From the NCBI RefSeq assembly GCF_002994655.1, contig NZ_PPDL01000013.1:1-64000 (forward strand): a stretch of 64,000 nucleotides of DNA, given 5' to 3'. The notes below the pieces were generated by a model. The model saw nothing but the letters and a program-made list of their open reading frames with translations. It searched no databases and was not told where the DNA came from. The position numbers and the translations under genes were made by a program. This document shows positions 27,032 to 35,566 of this stretch, one piece after another. Positions within the stretch are counted from its first letter, which is position 1. Every line of letters begins with the position of its first letter. This stretch comes from Corynebacterium sp. 13CS0277 (GTDB lineage: Bacteria; Actinomycetota; Actinomycetes; Mycobacteriales; Mycobacteriaceae).

Positions 27032-27876
27032 CCACCCACACCCTGCCCGCCCGCATTGGTGTTCTCGGGGGCGGCCGCATGGGCGCCGGCATCGCCCATG
27101 CCTGCCTCATGGCCGGCGCCACCGTTACGGTCGTCGACATCAGCGTCGAAGCCACGAAGGTGGCGCGCGCCCGCATCACCAAAGACGTCGACGGCTCCCT
27201 CGCCCGCGGCGCCGAGGGCACAAGCGAGGAGATCCTCGGCCGCCTGCAGCTCGCCACCGATGTCGCGGCCTTCGCCGACTGCCCCCTGGTCATCGAAGCG
27301 GTGCCCGAAAACTTCGAGCTCAAAGCCGAAGCCTTTCGTAATATTGCCGCCGCGAACCCGGAGGCCATCATCGCCACCAACACCTCCTCGATCTCCGTGA
27401 GCGACCTGGCGGCGACCCTCGAGGATCCCGCGCGGGTGCTGGGCCTGCACTTCTTCAACCCGGTGCCCGCCAGCACCCTGGTGGAAATCATCCAGGCCGA
27501 GCACACCCCAACCGCGCTCATCGACCGCGCCCGCGGCTGGGTGGCGGAGCTGGGCAAAACCCCCGTCGTCGTGCGCGACGCTCCCGGCTTCGCCTCCTCC
27601 CGCCTCGGGGTGGCGATCGCCCTCGAAGCGATCCGCATGGTGGAGGAAGGCGTGGCCAGCCCCGAGGACATCGACACCGCCATGGTGCTCGGCTACAAGT
27701 TCCCCGTCGGCCCGCTGAAACTCACCGACATCGTCGGCCTCGACGTGCGCCTCGGCATCGCCGAATACCTCGAATCCACCCTCGGGGAGCGCTTCGCGCC
27801 CCCGCAGCTCATGCGCGACATGGTCGCCGAGGGCCGGCTGGGGAAGAAAACCGGCGCAGGTTTCTACACCTACTAG
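27028..27876 (+). CDS. paaH: 3-hydroxyadipyl-CoA dehydrogenase
   Basis: Predicted 282 residues, the standard two-domain 3-hydroxyacyl-CoA dehydrogenase. The NAD site is IGVLGGGRMGAGIAHACLMAG at the N-terminus. Further marks are IEAVPENFELKAEAF, ATNTSSISVSDL, the catalytic LGLHFFNPVPASTLVEII, and the C-terminal KFPVGPLKLTDIVGLDV and GRLGKKTGAGFYTY. GTG 27028 overlaps the paaF stop. It is the last gene of the operon. Its 3' end overlaps that of paaI on the opposite strand by four bases. Confidence 0.93.
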   Translation: MTTHTLPARIGVLGGGRMGAGIAHACLMAGATVTVVDISVEATKVARARITKDVDGSLARGAEGTSEEILGRLQLATDVAAFADCPLVIEAVPENFELKAEAFRNIAAANPEAIIATNTSSISVSDLAATLEDPARVLGLHFFNPVPASTLVEIIQAEHTPTALIDRARGWVAELGKTPVVVRDAPGFASSRLGVAIALEAIRMVEEGVASPEDIDTAMVLGYKFPVGPLKLTDIVGLDVRLGIAEYLESTLGERFAPPQLMRDMVAEGRLGKKTGAGFYTY

Positions 27877-28268
27877 CGCTCCACCAGGGCGTTCGTGATG
27901 CGGGCGGTGCACAGCCGCCGGCCCGCCTCGTCGACGAGGACCACCTCGTGGCTCGTCAACGTCCGCCCCAGCTTGATGGCGGTGGCGGTGGCGGTCACGA
28001 ACCCCTCGGTGGCGCTGCGGTGGTGGGTGGCGTTGATATCCACCCCGACGGCCACCTTGCCGGACGCGGAGGCATGAATGACGGCAGCCCAGCTGCCCAC
28101 CGCCTCCGCGAGGCACACCATCGCACCCCCGTGCAGTAGGCCTAAGGACTGCCGATTGCCCTCCACGGGCATGCGGGCCACGACCCGCTCGGCGGACTGC
28201 TCGAGGACCTCGACGCCCATCTTCTCGTCAAGCTGGCCGAGGACAATCTCCCACGTGTCTTTGCACAT
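27873..28268 (-). CDS. paaI: Hotdog-fold phenylacetyl-CoA thioesterase
   Basis: Predicted 131 residues. PaaI hydrolyses ring-hydroxylated or stalled phenylacetyl-CoA intermediates and so frees CoA. The hotdog signature is RQSLGLLHGGAMVCLAEAVGS, with the family His-Gly-Gly, followed by GVDINATHHRS. ATG 28268 is preceded by AAGGTGGAGG. GTG 28277 would add three residues but abuts the operator. It is divergent from paaZ over only 62 bp. Confidence 0.88.
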   Translation of the reverse strand: MCKDTWEIVLGQLDEKMGVEVLEQSAERVVARMPVEGNRQSLGLLHGGAMVCLAEAVGSWAAVIHASASGKVAVGVDINATHHRSATEGFVTATATAIKLGRTLTSHEVVLVDEAGRRLCTARITNALVER

Positions 28269-28277
28269 GCCCTCCAC

Positions 28278-28293
28278 CTTACCGACCGGATAG
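28278..28293. promoter_or_regulatory. Putative PaaR operator between paaI and paaZ
   Basis: CTTACCGACCGGATAG keeps the CCG-N2-CGG core and matches the paaK-side palindrome at 12 of 16 bases. It sits in the middle of the 62-bp divergent region, where one bound repressor could control both genes. Confidence 0.6.
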
Positions 28294-28330
28294 TCGGCAG
28301 GTGTTCTCTTCTCAACAAAGGATGACTCAC

Positions 28331-30400
28331 ATGACCACCCCCGTTCTGCCCAGCTACCTCGGCGACACCTGGGTCGCCCCCGACAACCCCACCCGCGCCG
28401 CCCTCGCCGTCGACGCCTCCACCGGCGCCGAACTCTACCGGGTCTCCACCGAGGGCCTCGACATCGCCGCCGCCGTCGACTACGCCCGCACCACCGGGCA
28501 GCGCAGCCTGGGCGCGCTCACCTTCCACGAGCGGGCCCTGAAGCTCAAGGAGTTGGCTACCTACCTCAACGACCACCGCGAGGAACTCTACGAGATCTCC
28601 GCGCGCACGGGTGCGACCCGCCGCGACAGCCTCATCGACATCGACGGCGGCATCAGCACCCTGTTCACCTTCTCCTCCAAAGCCCGCCGCGAACTACCGA
28701 ACTCGCAGGTCATTGTCGACGGGCCCACGGAGGTGCTGTCCAAGGACGGATCCTTCCTCGGCACCCATATCTACACCCCGCTGCTGGGGGTGGCCGTGCA
28801 GATCAACGCCTTCAACTTCCCCGTGTGGGGCATGCTCGAAAAATTCGCCCCCGCCTTCATCGCCGGGGTCCCCACCATCGTCAAGCCCGCCACCCCCACC
28901 GGCTACCTCACGGAAGCCTGCGTGCGGCTCATCGTCGACTCCGGCATCCTGCCCGCAGGCGCACTGAGCCTCATCTCCGGCTCCGCCCGCGACCTGCTCG
29001 ACTACCTCGATTACCGCGACCATGTCGCATTCACCGGCTCCGCGGCGACCGCGAACCTGCTGCGCAGCCACCGCAACGTCGCCGAGGGTGGCGTGCGCTT
29101 CACCGCGGAGGCCGACTCCCTCAACGCCGCCATCCTCGGGCCCGACGCCGACGACGCCGAATACCAGGCCTACCTCAAGGTGCTGTTCCAGGAACTCGCC
29201 GCCAAAGCTGGGCAGAAGTGCACCGCCATCCGCCGCGCCATCGTGCCGGCGGACCTCGTGGAGAAGGTCGCCCGCGACCTCGCCGCCCAGGTCGAGGCCA
29301 AGGTGCGTCTCGGCGACCCCCGGGACGACGGCACCACTATGGGGCCGCTGGCCTCCACCGAGCAGTGCGCCGACGTCACCCGCGCCGTCGAGGCACTCAT
29401 CGCCGCCGGCGGGAACGTCGTCCTCGGCGGCCCCGAAGGCGCGGAGGGGGCGTTCTTCCCGCCGACGATCCTCACCTTCACCGGTGAGACCCCCGACGCC
29501 GTCCACGACACGGAAGCCTTCGGCCCCGTCGTCAGCATCCTCGGCTACCGCGACCTCGACGAGGCCATCGCACTCGCCGCCCGCGGCCAGGGCTCCCTCG
29601 TCGCCACCGTGTGCACCCACGATCCGGCGGTGGCCCGCACCCTCGCCCGCGGCATCGCCGCCCACCACGGCCGCATCCACCTCCTCGACCGCGACGACGC
29701 GAAGACCACCACCGGCCACGGCTCGCCCCTGCCGCACCTCATCCACGGCGGCCCCGGCCGCGCCGGCGGCGGCGAAGAACTCGGCGGCATCCGCGGCGTC
29801 AAGCACTACATGCAGCGCACCGCCCTCCAGGGCACGCCCGACCACCTCACCGCTATCACCGGCCAGTGGCACCGCGGTGCCACCACCCAGCGCGTCACCC
29901 GCGCCGACGTCGAGAACGGCACCGCCGACCACCCCTTCCAAAAGGACTTGAGTGAAATGCGGCTCGGCGACCAATTCGCCTCCGACCTGCGGGAGGTCAC
30001 CCTCGACGACATCACCCACTTCGCGGAGACCACCGGCGATACTTTCTACGCCCACACCGACGAAGACGCCGCCGCCGCCAACCCCTTCTTCCCCCGCCGC
30101 GTCGCCCACGGCTACCTCCTCGTCAGCTGGGCCGCAGGCCTGTTCGTCGAACCCGCCCCGGGGCCGGTGCTCGCGAACTACGGGTTGGAGAACCTCCGCT
30201 TCGTCACCCCCGTCACCTACGGCGACAGCATCCGCGTCGAACTCACCGCGAAGAAGATCACCCCCCGCGTCACCGACGACTACGGCGAAGTCGCCTGGGA
30301 CACCGTGCTGTACAACCAGAACGACGAACTCGTCGCCACCTACGACGTGCTCACCCTCGTCGAAAAGCAGCGCACCACGCCCAAGCCCACCCGCGGCTAA
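28331..30400 (+). CDS. paaZ: Bifunctional oxepin-CoA hydrolase / 3-oxo-5,6-dehydrosuberyl-CoA semialdehyde dehydrogenase
   Basis: Predicted 689 residues, the full fused PaaZ length. Residues 1 to about 520 are an aldehyde dehydrogenase with Glu260 (FTAEADSLNAAIL) and the catalytic Cys297 (AAKAGQKCTAI). Residues about 545-685 are an R-specific hydratase (MaoC-like) with FAETTGDTFYAHTDEDAA and RRVAHGYLLVSWAAG. It opens oxepin-CoA and oxidises the resulting aldehyde. ATG 28331 is eight bases after AAAGGA. It is transcribed from its own PaaR-marked promoter. The 13E12 cassette follows 23 bp after the stop. Confidence 0.95.
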   Translation: MTTPVLPSYLGDTWVAPDNPTRAALAVDASTGAELYRVSTEGLDIAAAVDYARTTGQRSLGALTFHERALKLKELATYLNDHREELYEISARTGATRRDSLIDIDGGISTLFTFSSKARRELPNSQVIVDGPTEVLSKDGSFLGTHIYTPLLGVAVQINAFNFPVWGMLEKFAPAFIAGVPTIVKPATPTGYLTEACVRLIVDSGILPAGALSLISGSARDLLDYLDYRDHVAFTGSAATANLLRSHRNVAEGGVRFTAEADSLNAAILGPDADDAEYQAYLKVLFQELAAKAGQKCTAIRRAIVPADLVEKVARDLAAQVEAKVRLGDPRDDGTTMGPLASTEQCADVTRAVEALIAAGGNVVLGGPEGAEGAFFPPTILTFTGETPDAVHDTEAFGPVVSILGYRDLDEAIALAARGQGSLVATVCTHDPAVARTLARGIAAHHGRIHLLDRDDAKTTTGHGSPLPHLIHGGPGRAGGGEELGGIRGVKHYMQRTALQGTPDHLTAITGQWHRGATTQRVTRADVENGTADHPFQKDLSEMRLGDQFASDLREVTLDDITHFAETTGDTFYAHTDEDAAAANPFFPRRVAHGYLLVSWAAGLFVEPAPGPVLANYGLENLRFVTPVTYGDSIRVELTAKKITPRVTDDYGEVAWDTVLYNQNDELVATYDVLTLVEKQRTTPKPTRG

Positions 30401-30425
30401 GGCCAGGCCACTGGCCACACCCAAC

Positions 30426-30455
30426 GCCCCCGTCGCAGCGCGCGGCGGGGGCTTT
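30426..30455 (+). terminator. Terminator after paaZ, within cassette A
   Basis: GCCCCCGTCG (30426-30435) pairs with CGGCGGGGGC (30443-30452), with one wobble pair, followed by TTTG. The identical hairpin follows purL at 60761-60787. Confidence 0.7.
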
Positions 30456-30582
30456 GTCGTGCCTGTGGACCAAGGTTCGCACCCCCTACCACCTGCGCAC
30501 ACGGTGTGGGCGGGGTGAGTTATCCACAGGCTTGCGCGCACCCCCTAGATTTCCGGGTTGCTGTGCTCTTAGGGTGTGCGGC

Positions 30583-31839
30583 ATGGATTGGATCAGCCTC
30601 ACCCAGGCCATGCCCAGCATGACCTCCGAACAGCGGCGCGCAGCGATGGAACAAGCGCAGCCGCAGCTTCGCGCTGCCCAACACCTCCTCGCCGAATACG
30701 CCTACTACGCCGATCAAGACAACGCCGGTGACGAGGTCGCCTCCCCACGCACCGAGGACTACCTCGCAGAGCTTTATGCTGTGCCCGCCCGGGAAGCAAA
30801 GAAGCTCATCACCCGGGGTGCGTCGATGTACAAGCCGGTGCGGAAAGACCAGCGCGCAGCCCAAGCCGAATTCCGCGACATGCACCTGAGTGGGCAGCTG
30901 AGTGACGCCACGGTCGATGACATCAATGCTGCGGTGGTGAAAGCCAATGAGGGCAAGGCCACCCCGGAGGATCCCACCGCGCGGTTGGAGTTGGCCCGCC
31001 TGGTGGCTGGTCGGCCGATCAAGGACGCGAAGCGCATGTTGAAGGAGCGGCAGGAGCCGGCTTCGGATCGTGAGCCTGCGAAGCCGGGGGCGGAAAGCCT
31101 GCACTGGAGCAGCACCACGGACGCTGATGGCTTGTACACGTTGACGGCGAAGTGTGATCCGACGACGAAGGGTCTTCTTGATGGGTTTATCGCCCAGGGG
31201 GAGGCCGTGATGAAGGGCGCTTTGCGGCACTCGAAGAAGACCAAGAAGAAGGATGATGAGGGGCCGAACCCGGCGTGGCTTGCGATCGAGGGTTTGAAGC
31301 GGGCTATCACTGTGGGTAGTGGGGCGCCTGCCCTGGTGGTCAGTGTCACTGCCCAGGAGTTGCTCGGCACGCAGGCTGAGTATCTAGCAAGCACCGGTGG
31401 CACGTTGAATGGCCACGAGGTGCAGGCACTGATCGATGAGGCGGATTGGTGGTTGTGTATCCACGATCCGGTCACCTTCGTCCCCATCGCACTGGGGCGC
31501 ACGGAGAGGCTTGCGTCGGTGGCGCAGCGGATTGCGTTGCACGCGGAGCAGGGTGTGTGCCAGGCAGACGGCTGTAATCAGGGCAGTGCCCGGTGTCAGG
31601 TGCATCATTTGAAGGCCTGGCGGTACGGCGGCAAAACCGACGTCGACAATCTCGCGTTGCTGTGTGCCAGGCATCATGGGCTGAACCGGGACGCGGGGCC
31701 GAACCGCAGCCGGGGCCAGTTCCAGAGGGACGCTGACGGCAGGGTGAGGTTTAAGTTCCGTGGCCGGGCCACGGCAGGAGAGTCGACGATGTCGCGGTTC
31801 GCAGCGGGTGAGACGTTGCGGCACTTGCGGGGGCCGTAA
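30583..31839 (+). CDS. 13E12 repeat family DUF222/HNH endonuclease protein, copy A
   Basis: Predicted 418 residues. The N-terminal three quarters match the DUF222 type (helical, charged, with SEQRRAAMEQAQPQL near the start). The C-terminus has an HNH nuclease motif: CQADGCNQGSARCQVHH, a linker with AWRYGGKTDVDNL, then LLCARHHGLNRDAG. Both metal-binding His pairs and flanking Cys residues are intact. ATG 30583 is the shared start in both copies. Such proteins are multicopy in mycobacteria and corynebacteria; mobility or repair roles are suspected, not proven. Confidence 0.85.
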   Translation: MDWISLTQAMPSMTSEQRRAAMEQAQPQLRAAQHLLAEYAYYADQDNAGDEVASPRTEDYLAELYAVPAREAKKLITRGASMYKPVRKDQRAAQAEFRDMHLSGQLSDATVDDINAAVVKANEGKATPEDPTARLELARLVAGRPIKDAKRMLKERQEPASDREPAKPGAESLHWSSTTDADGLYTLTAKCDPTTKGLLDGFIAQGEAVMKGALRHSKKTKKKDDEGPNPAWLAIEGLKRAITVGSGAPALVVSVTAQELLGTQAEYLASTGGTLNGHEVQALIDEADWWLCIHDPVTFVPIALGRTERLASVAQRIALHAEQGVCQADGCNQGSARCQVHHLKAWRYGGKTDVDNLALLCARHHGLNRDAGPNRSRGQFQRDADGRVRFKFRGRATAGESTMSRFAAGETLRHLRGP

Positions 31840-31855
31840 GTAGTGGGGCGTGAGC

Positions 31856-31886
31856 AGCCCCCGGATCCAGGGGTGGTCCGGGGGCT
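31856..31886. terminator. Bidirectional terminator closing cassette A
   Basis: AGCCCCCGGA (31856-31865) pairs perfectly over 10 bp with 31877-31886 across an 11-base loop. It lies between the convergent 13E12 and Excalibur genes. Confidence 0.7.
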
Positions 31887-31897
31887 ACTCGTCGTGC

Positions 31898-32638
31898 CTA
31901 AAAACAGTTCTTCGGCACGCTCTCGCAGGCAACACCATCGTGATCCCCGTCGAGGCGGGAGACATAATCCGGGTTGCCTTGATACATGGGGGCAATGCCC
32001 AGCTTGTACGCCTGGCAGCAGTTACTCGCGTACACGGGCTTGGGTTCCTCCGGCGGGGGAGCAAGGAACCCGACAGGCGCCTCCGGGGTCTCCTCCGGAA
32101 CATTCGCCTCGACGACCTCCGGGGTGGGCTCCACCGGAGGCAGCGGCGCAGGCTCCTCCATCGGCTCCGGCGTGGGCTCCTCGGTGGTGATGATCGTCGT
32201 GGTGCTGCTGGTGGTCCGCGCAGAGCTACTCGTGGTCCGCGTGGTGCTGCTCGTGCTGCTGCTGGTGCGCGTTGTGCTGCTCGTGGTCGTGGAACTCGTC
32301 GTTTCCGGGGCGGCGGGCTGCTGCTCTTCGAGTTCCTCAGTGTCTGCCATGGCTATGCCACTGATGGCCAGCACGATAGTTGCGATCCACACCTTGCCCC
32401 AGTGGCGCGGCCTGCGGGGTGTCGAGCCTGCGGGTACCAGGCTGTTGGTGGCGGCGCGGGAGTCCTGCGCATCCTTCCACAGCATCCACGCGCCCGGTAG
32501 GCCGAGGCCGAGGCCGGTGAGGATGAAGCTGGGGCTGCCGACCAGCGGGCCGAAGACGATGAACATGGCCGCGAGGATGAACGAGACGAAGGCAAGCAGG
32601 CGCAGCAGCGCCTTGAGGGCACGAGAGAGGGGCGACAT
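31898..32638 (-). CDS. Membrane-anchored Excalibur-domain protein
   Basis: Predicted 246 residues. Two hydrophobic helices near the N-terminus (about 10-50) and one around 85-97 anchor it. A Ser/Thr-rich stalk (about 110-155) and a Pro/Glu-rich stretch follow. The C-terminal Excalibur calcium-binding domain starts at NCCQAYKLGI and ends with SRLDGDHDGVACES, containing the D-x-D-x-D-G-x-x-C-E loop. Such domains are found on extracellular proteins of Gram-positives. Start ATG 32638. Its 3' end touches cassette A. Confidence 0.75.
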   Translation of the reverse strand: MSPLSRALKALLRLLAFVSFILAAMFIVFGPLVGSPSFILTGLGLGLPGAWMLWKDAQDSRAATNSLVPAGSTPRRPRHWGKVWIATIVLAISGIAMADTEELEEQQPAAPETTSSTTTSSTTRTSSSTSSTTRTTSSSARTTSSTTTIITTEEPTPEPMEEPAPLPPVEPTPEVVEANVPEETPEAPVGFLAPPPEEPKPVYASNCCQAYKLGIAPMYQGNPDYVSRLDGDHDGVACESVPKNCF

Positions 32639-32721
32639 GGTACTTACAAGGGTGTGAACGGTTGGGGAGTTTCAGCATAAGCCACGAACGCAGTGGTGGA
32701 AGTTTCAGTACCCTGGGCCCT

Positions 32722-33291
32722 ATGACGAGCACCACACCGCAGCCTTCGACGCGTGAGCGCATCCTGGAGCAGGCGCGCCTGTTGTTTTCCTCCCGCTCCT
32801 ACGCGGACGTGTCAGTCAAGGACATTGCGGTGGCGGCGGGCGTGTCGCCCAGCCTGGTGATGAAGCACGGCATTTCCAAGGAGCGCATCTTTGAGGACAC
32901 CTTGGATTTCTCCGCCTCCGGGGAGACGATGTTCGGCGGCCCTTTCCCTGAGGTGGGGCGCGCGGCCGTCGCCGAGACGCTGTCCGCCCCCATCGATGCC
33001 CCGTATTCGATGGTGCGGATCCTGTGCGTGGCCGGCGGCTCCGATGCGACGTTGGCGGCGATGGGGGAGCGCATCAAGCGCGACATTACGGGCCGGCTGT
33101 GCGCCCGCATAGCGGCGGAGGCGCCCCACCCGCACCCCGCCCCGGAGCAGCGCGCCCAGGCCGCCGTTGGGCTGCTCATCGGCTTGTCGTTCATGCGCCG
33201 CGTCGGCGACCCCGATTTCGCCACCCACCCGACAGAGGTGGTGGAGGACTACTACGCGACACTCGTCCAGTCGGTCATTGACGGCTATTAG
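32722..33291 (+). CDS. TetR-family transcriptional regulator
   Basis: Predicted 189 residues. The helix-turn-helix lies at residues about 10-55 (RERILEQARLLFSSRSYADV then SVKDIAVAAGVSPSLVMKHG). A divergent ligand domain follows. ATG 32722 was chosen because the conserved region begins just after it. Its stop overlaps the end of the GntP permease gene by four bases, so the genes converge. Control of the permease is possible but nothing in the sequence shows it. Confidence 0.8.
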   Translation: MTSTTPQPSTRERILEQARLLFSSRSYADVSVKDIAVAAGVSPSLVMKHGISKERIFEDTLDFSASGETMFGGPFPEVGRAAVAETLSAPIDAPYSMVRILCVAGGSDATLAAMGERIKRDITGRLCARIAAEAPHPHPAPEQRAQAAVGLLIGLSFMRRVGDPDFATHPTEVVEDYYATLVQSVIDGY

Positions 33292-34793
33292 GCCACCAGG
33301 TGCACCAGGCCGAGTACGACGCCGAGGACGATGATGGGCACCGCGATCGTGACCGCCGCGATGTCCTTGTAGGACTGCTTGTGGGTCATGTTGCACACCA
33401 GCAGCATCGTGAGGATGGCGCCGTTGTGCGGCAAGGAATCGAAGGACACGGACGCCATCGCGATGATGCGGTGCAGCAGCTCGACTGACAGGCCCTCCTG
33501 GGCGGCCATTGTGGAGAGCTGGTCGGCGAACGCCTCCAAGGTGATGGAGAGGCCGCCGGCGCTGGAGCCCGTGATCCCGGAAATCACCGCCGTGGACAAC
33601 ACGCCCACGGTCAGTGCGCCGCCGCCGACCTCAAACAGGGAACTCTTGATGAAGGCAAACACCGCCAGGGACGCCACCACCGCGCCGTAGCCCACCTCGC
33701 TGGCAGTAGTGAAGCACGGCAGGATCGCATTCTTCGCCCCCTCGGACAGTTCGCTGAGCATCAGCGGCACGAGCCGGGGTCGCACCGCGAAGATGAGGAT
33801 GATGGCGGTGACGATCGCGACGACGACACTCCACACGCCCTGCACGGCCGTAATGCTCGTCGCCCCGTACTTGTCCTCGGCGAGGTAGTCGAAGTTCATC
33901 CGCTGCGCGAAGACGCTGAGGAACAGGTAGTTCATGCCGATGACGACGGCCACCGGTGCCAGGCCCATCAGCGCCCGCAACTGCCACCGGTTCGCGCCCG
34001 CGCCGGCAACATGCTCGACGTGGGTGTGGCTCGCCGGATCCTCCAGGTGCGTGACGACGTGCCCCGGCTCCACGTGCGGCTGCGGCTCAATCGCCGGCTC
34101 CACGAAGGGCACCGCCGCCGGGTCCGCCGGCGCATCCGCAGCCTCCGCGGGCAGGTACGTCTCCCCGGCGGCCCGCAACGCCCTGATGCGGTACTCCAAC
34201 CACGCCATCCCCAACGTGAACATGATGACCGCAGCCACCAGCCCCAGCACCGGGGCCGCGTACGTCGTCGTCGCGAAATACCGCGTCGGAATCACGTTGT
34301 GCACCTGCGGGCTGCCCGGCAGCGCCGCCAGAGCAAACGTGATCGTGCCCAGCCCCAGCGCGGCCGGCATCAGCCGCTTCGGAATCCCCGCCTCCTGGAA
34401 CAGTGCCGAGGCGATCGGAACGATCGTGAACGCCACCACCCAGGCGCTCACGCCACCATAGGTCAACAGTGCCGTCGCTACAACGGTCGACAACATGGCC
34501 CGCTTCGGCCCAAAGAGGCGGGAAATACCCTGCGCCAAGTCCGCCGCCAAGCCGGAGGAACTCATCAACTTGCCGAAGATGGCGCCCGCAAGGAACAACG
34601 GGAAGAACGACACGATGAACTTCCCCAACGCAGGCATGAAGATCTGGGTATACGTCGCCAGGAGCGGCACGCCCGAAAACACCGCCGCCACGAGTGCCGC
34701 AATGGGGGCCACGGCCACGACGCTATGGCCGCGATAGGCCAACACCAGCAAGACGGCCAGGGACAATACGATGCCAAGAAGGGGAATCGTCAC
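33288..34793 (-). CDS. GntP-family organic-acid permease
   Basis: Predicted 501 residues with 12 or more membrane helices. GntP-type marks: FFPLFLAGAIFGKLMSSSG, LLTYGGVSAWVVAFTIVPIA, ALGLGTITFALAALPGSPQ, and SFDSLPHNGAILTMLLV near the end. A long His/Pro/Glu-rich cytoplasmic loop (about 215-265) is unusual for the family. GTG 34793 follows GGAGGT and replaces GTG 34808. Its upstream region matches that of mmsA in layout and sequence, so the cargo may be a hydroxy acid (3-hydroxyisobutyrate or 3-hydroxybutyrate). That is inference. Confidence 0.82.
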   Translation of the reverse strand: MTIPLLGIVLSLAVLLVLAYRGHSVVAVAPIAALVAAVFSGVPLLATYTQIFMPALGKFIVSFFPLFLAGAIFGKLMSSSGLAADLAQGISRLFGPKRAMLSTVVATALLTYGGVSAWVVAFTIVPIASALFQEAGIPKRLMPAALGLGTITFALAALPGSPQVHNVIPTRYFATTTYAAPVLGLVAAVIMFTLGMAWLEYRIRALRAAGETYLPAEAADAPADPAAVPFVEPAIEPQPHVEPGHVVTHLEDPASHTHVEHVAGAGANRWQLRALMGLAPVAVVIGMNYLFLSVFAQRMNFDYLAEDKYGATSITAVQGVWSVVVAIVTAIILIFAVRPRLVPLMLSELSEGAKNAILPCFTTASEVGYGAVVASLAVFAFIKSSLFEVGGGALTVGVLSTAVISGITGSSAGGLSITLEAFADQLSTMAAQEGLSVELLHRIIAMASVSFDSLPHNGAILTMLLVCNMTHKQSYKDIAAVTIAVPIIVLGVVLGLVHLVA

Positions 34794-35108
34794 GGGTACC
34801 TCCCACACGTGTCAGGAACATGCTGCACAGCGCAGCGTGGCTTGCGACACAGATTACTGTGAGCCGCGCAATGGTGCGGGATTTTTCGTGACGGTGAACA
34901 CTATGCACCCCCACGGTGCAGGGGCAAGGCGCGCCGGCGGGGGTAACGCGTGCTGTGACAAAGTCCATGGCCGCAGCAATTCTCAGCGTTGTCCCTGATA
35001 ATGCGCGGTCGACGCAGGGGCGTGGCGAAAGAGTGTGACAGGGGGACCGATGCGTCCGGCCTGTCGGTGATAGCGTGGCGGCACCCAGGCGACGGACAAG
35101 GGGCGGCA
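34794..35108. promoter_or_regulatory. gntP / small-protein divergent intergenic region
   Basis: This 315 bp region carries the gntP promoter module. A proximal palindrome CACA-GATTAC-TGTG (34848-34861) overlaps a TAATCT -10 box on the minus strand, and a distal palindrome GGTGAA-N5-TGCACC lies at 34893-34909. Towards the plus-strand gene there is a repeated TGTGACA (34954 and 35034). Confidence 0.55.
34893..34909. promoter_or_regulatory. Putative activator/repressor site upstream of gntP
   Basis: GGTGAACACTATGCACC lies 100 bp upstream of the permease start. A near-identical element (GGTGAACACGATTCACC) lies 96 bp upstream of mmsA, and the segment between each element and its -10 box is the same length. 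Confidence 0.55.
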
Positions 35109-35363
35109 ATGGCGTGGTGGAAACGACTCTTTAAGAAGAAGGAATCCCAGGACGACAAGGGATACTTCTACGTTGTCCGCCCTGACGGCGAACTGCTCCG
35201 GGCTGAGTACAGGACGTACGGGCCGCCGGGGACGGTCCCTATCCTGCCTGACGGTTACCTTGAGAGCCTCACCGATGAGGACTTCGAGGAAATGGCGCGG
35301 GACTTTGACCGCGCCGTCGCGAACGCCACGCCTATCAACGAGACTGCAGGGGGCAAGAGATGA
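35109..35363 (+). CDS. Small hypothetical protein, paralogue 1
   Basis: Predicted 84 residues. A tryptophan/lysine start (MAWWKRLFKKKES) is followed by YFYVVRPDGELLRAEYRTYG and a C-terminal acidic helix (SLTDEDFEEMARDFDRAVAN). No signal peptide. Its stop overlaps the ATG of the next gene, which encodes a related protein. Family not recognised. Both share the core pattern Y-h-x-P-x-G-E-L-x-R-x-x-Y. Function unknown. Confidence 0.6.
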   Translation: MAWWKRLFKKKESQDDKGYFYVVRPDGELLRAEYRTYGPPGTVPILPDGYLESLTDEDFEEMARDFDRAVANATPINETAGGKR

Positions 35364-35566
35364 CGTGGCTGCGTCGCCGCAAGAATAGAGGCCGCCGACT
35401 CGCGAGGGGCACGTACTACATCCTTCACCCCAATGGTGAGCTGGAGCGGGTTGACTACGAGTCTGACGGTCCCCTCGGAACGGATCCCTATCTCTCGCCT
35501 GAATACGTGGAAGAGATGATCGAGGCCGTCGTCAATCGTGCTCGTCAGCGAGCCGGCTTGGAGTAG
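35360..35566 (+). CDS. Small hypothetical protein, paralogue 2
   Basis: Predicted 68 residues. It has a basic start (MTWLRRRKNRGRRL) and then TYYILHPNGELERVDYESDG with a C-terminal helix (SPEYVEEMIEAVVNRARQR). It is a shorter paralogue of the preceding protein, coupled by an ATGA overlap. The last 22 bases overlap the end of the gene on the opposite strand. Function unknown. Confidence 0.6.
   Translation: MTWLRRRKNRGRRLARGTYYILHPNGELERVDYESDGPLGTDPYLSPEYVEEMIEAVVNRARQRAGLE

Larger units (their letters stand above)
30424..31898 (+). repeat. 13E12-type cassette, copy A
   Basis: A roughly 1.47-kb unit almost identical to 60759-62236. It opens with a terminator hairpin (30426-30452), carries a perfect DnaA-box-like TTATCCACA (30520-30528), encodes the DUF222/HNH protein, and closes with a second hairpin (31856-31886). 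Homology starts shortly after the paaZ stop and ends at the stop codon of the opposing Excalibur gene. No terminal inverted repeats or target duplications are visible. Confidence 0.85.

Noticed and set aside
34893-34909. CRP/GlxR-type binding site
   Set aside because: The GlxR pattern is TGTGA-N6-TCACA. The motifs here are GGTGAA-N5-TTCACC and CACA-N6-TGTG, with the half-sites in the opposite orientation, so I treat them as a different regulator's sites.
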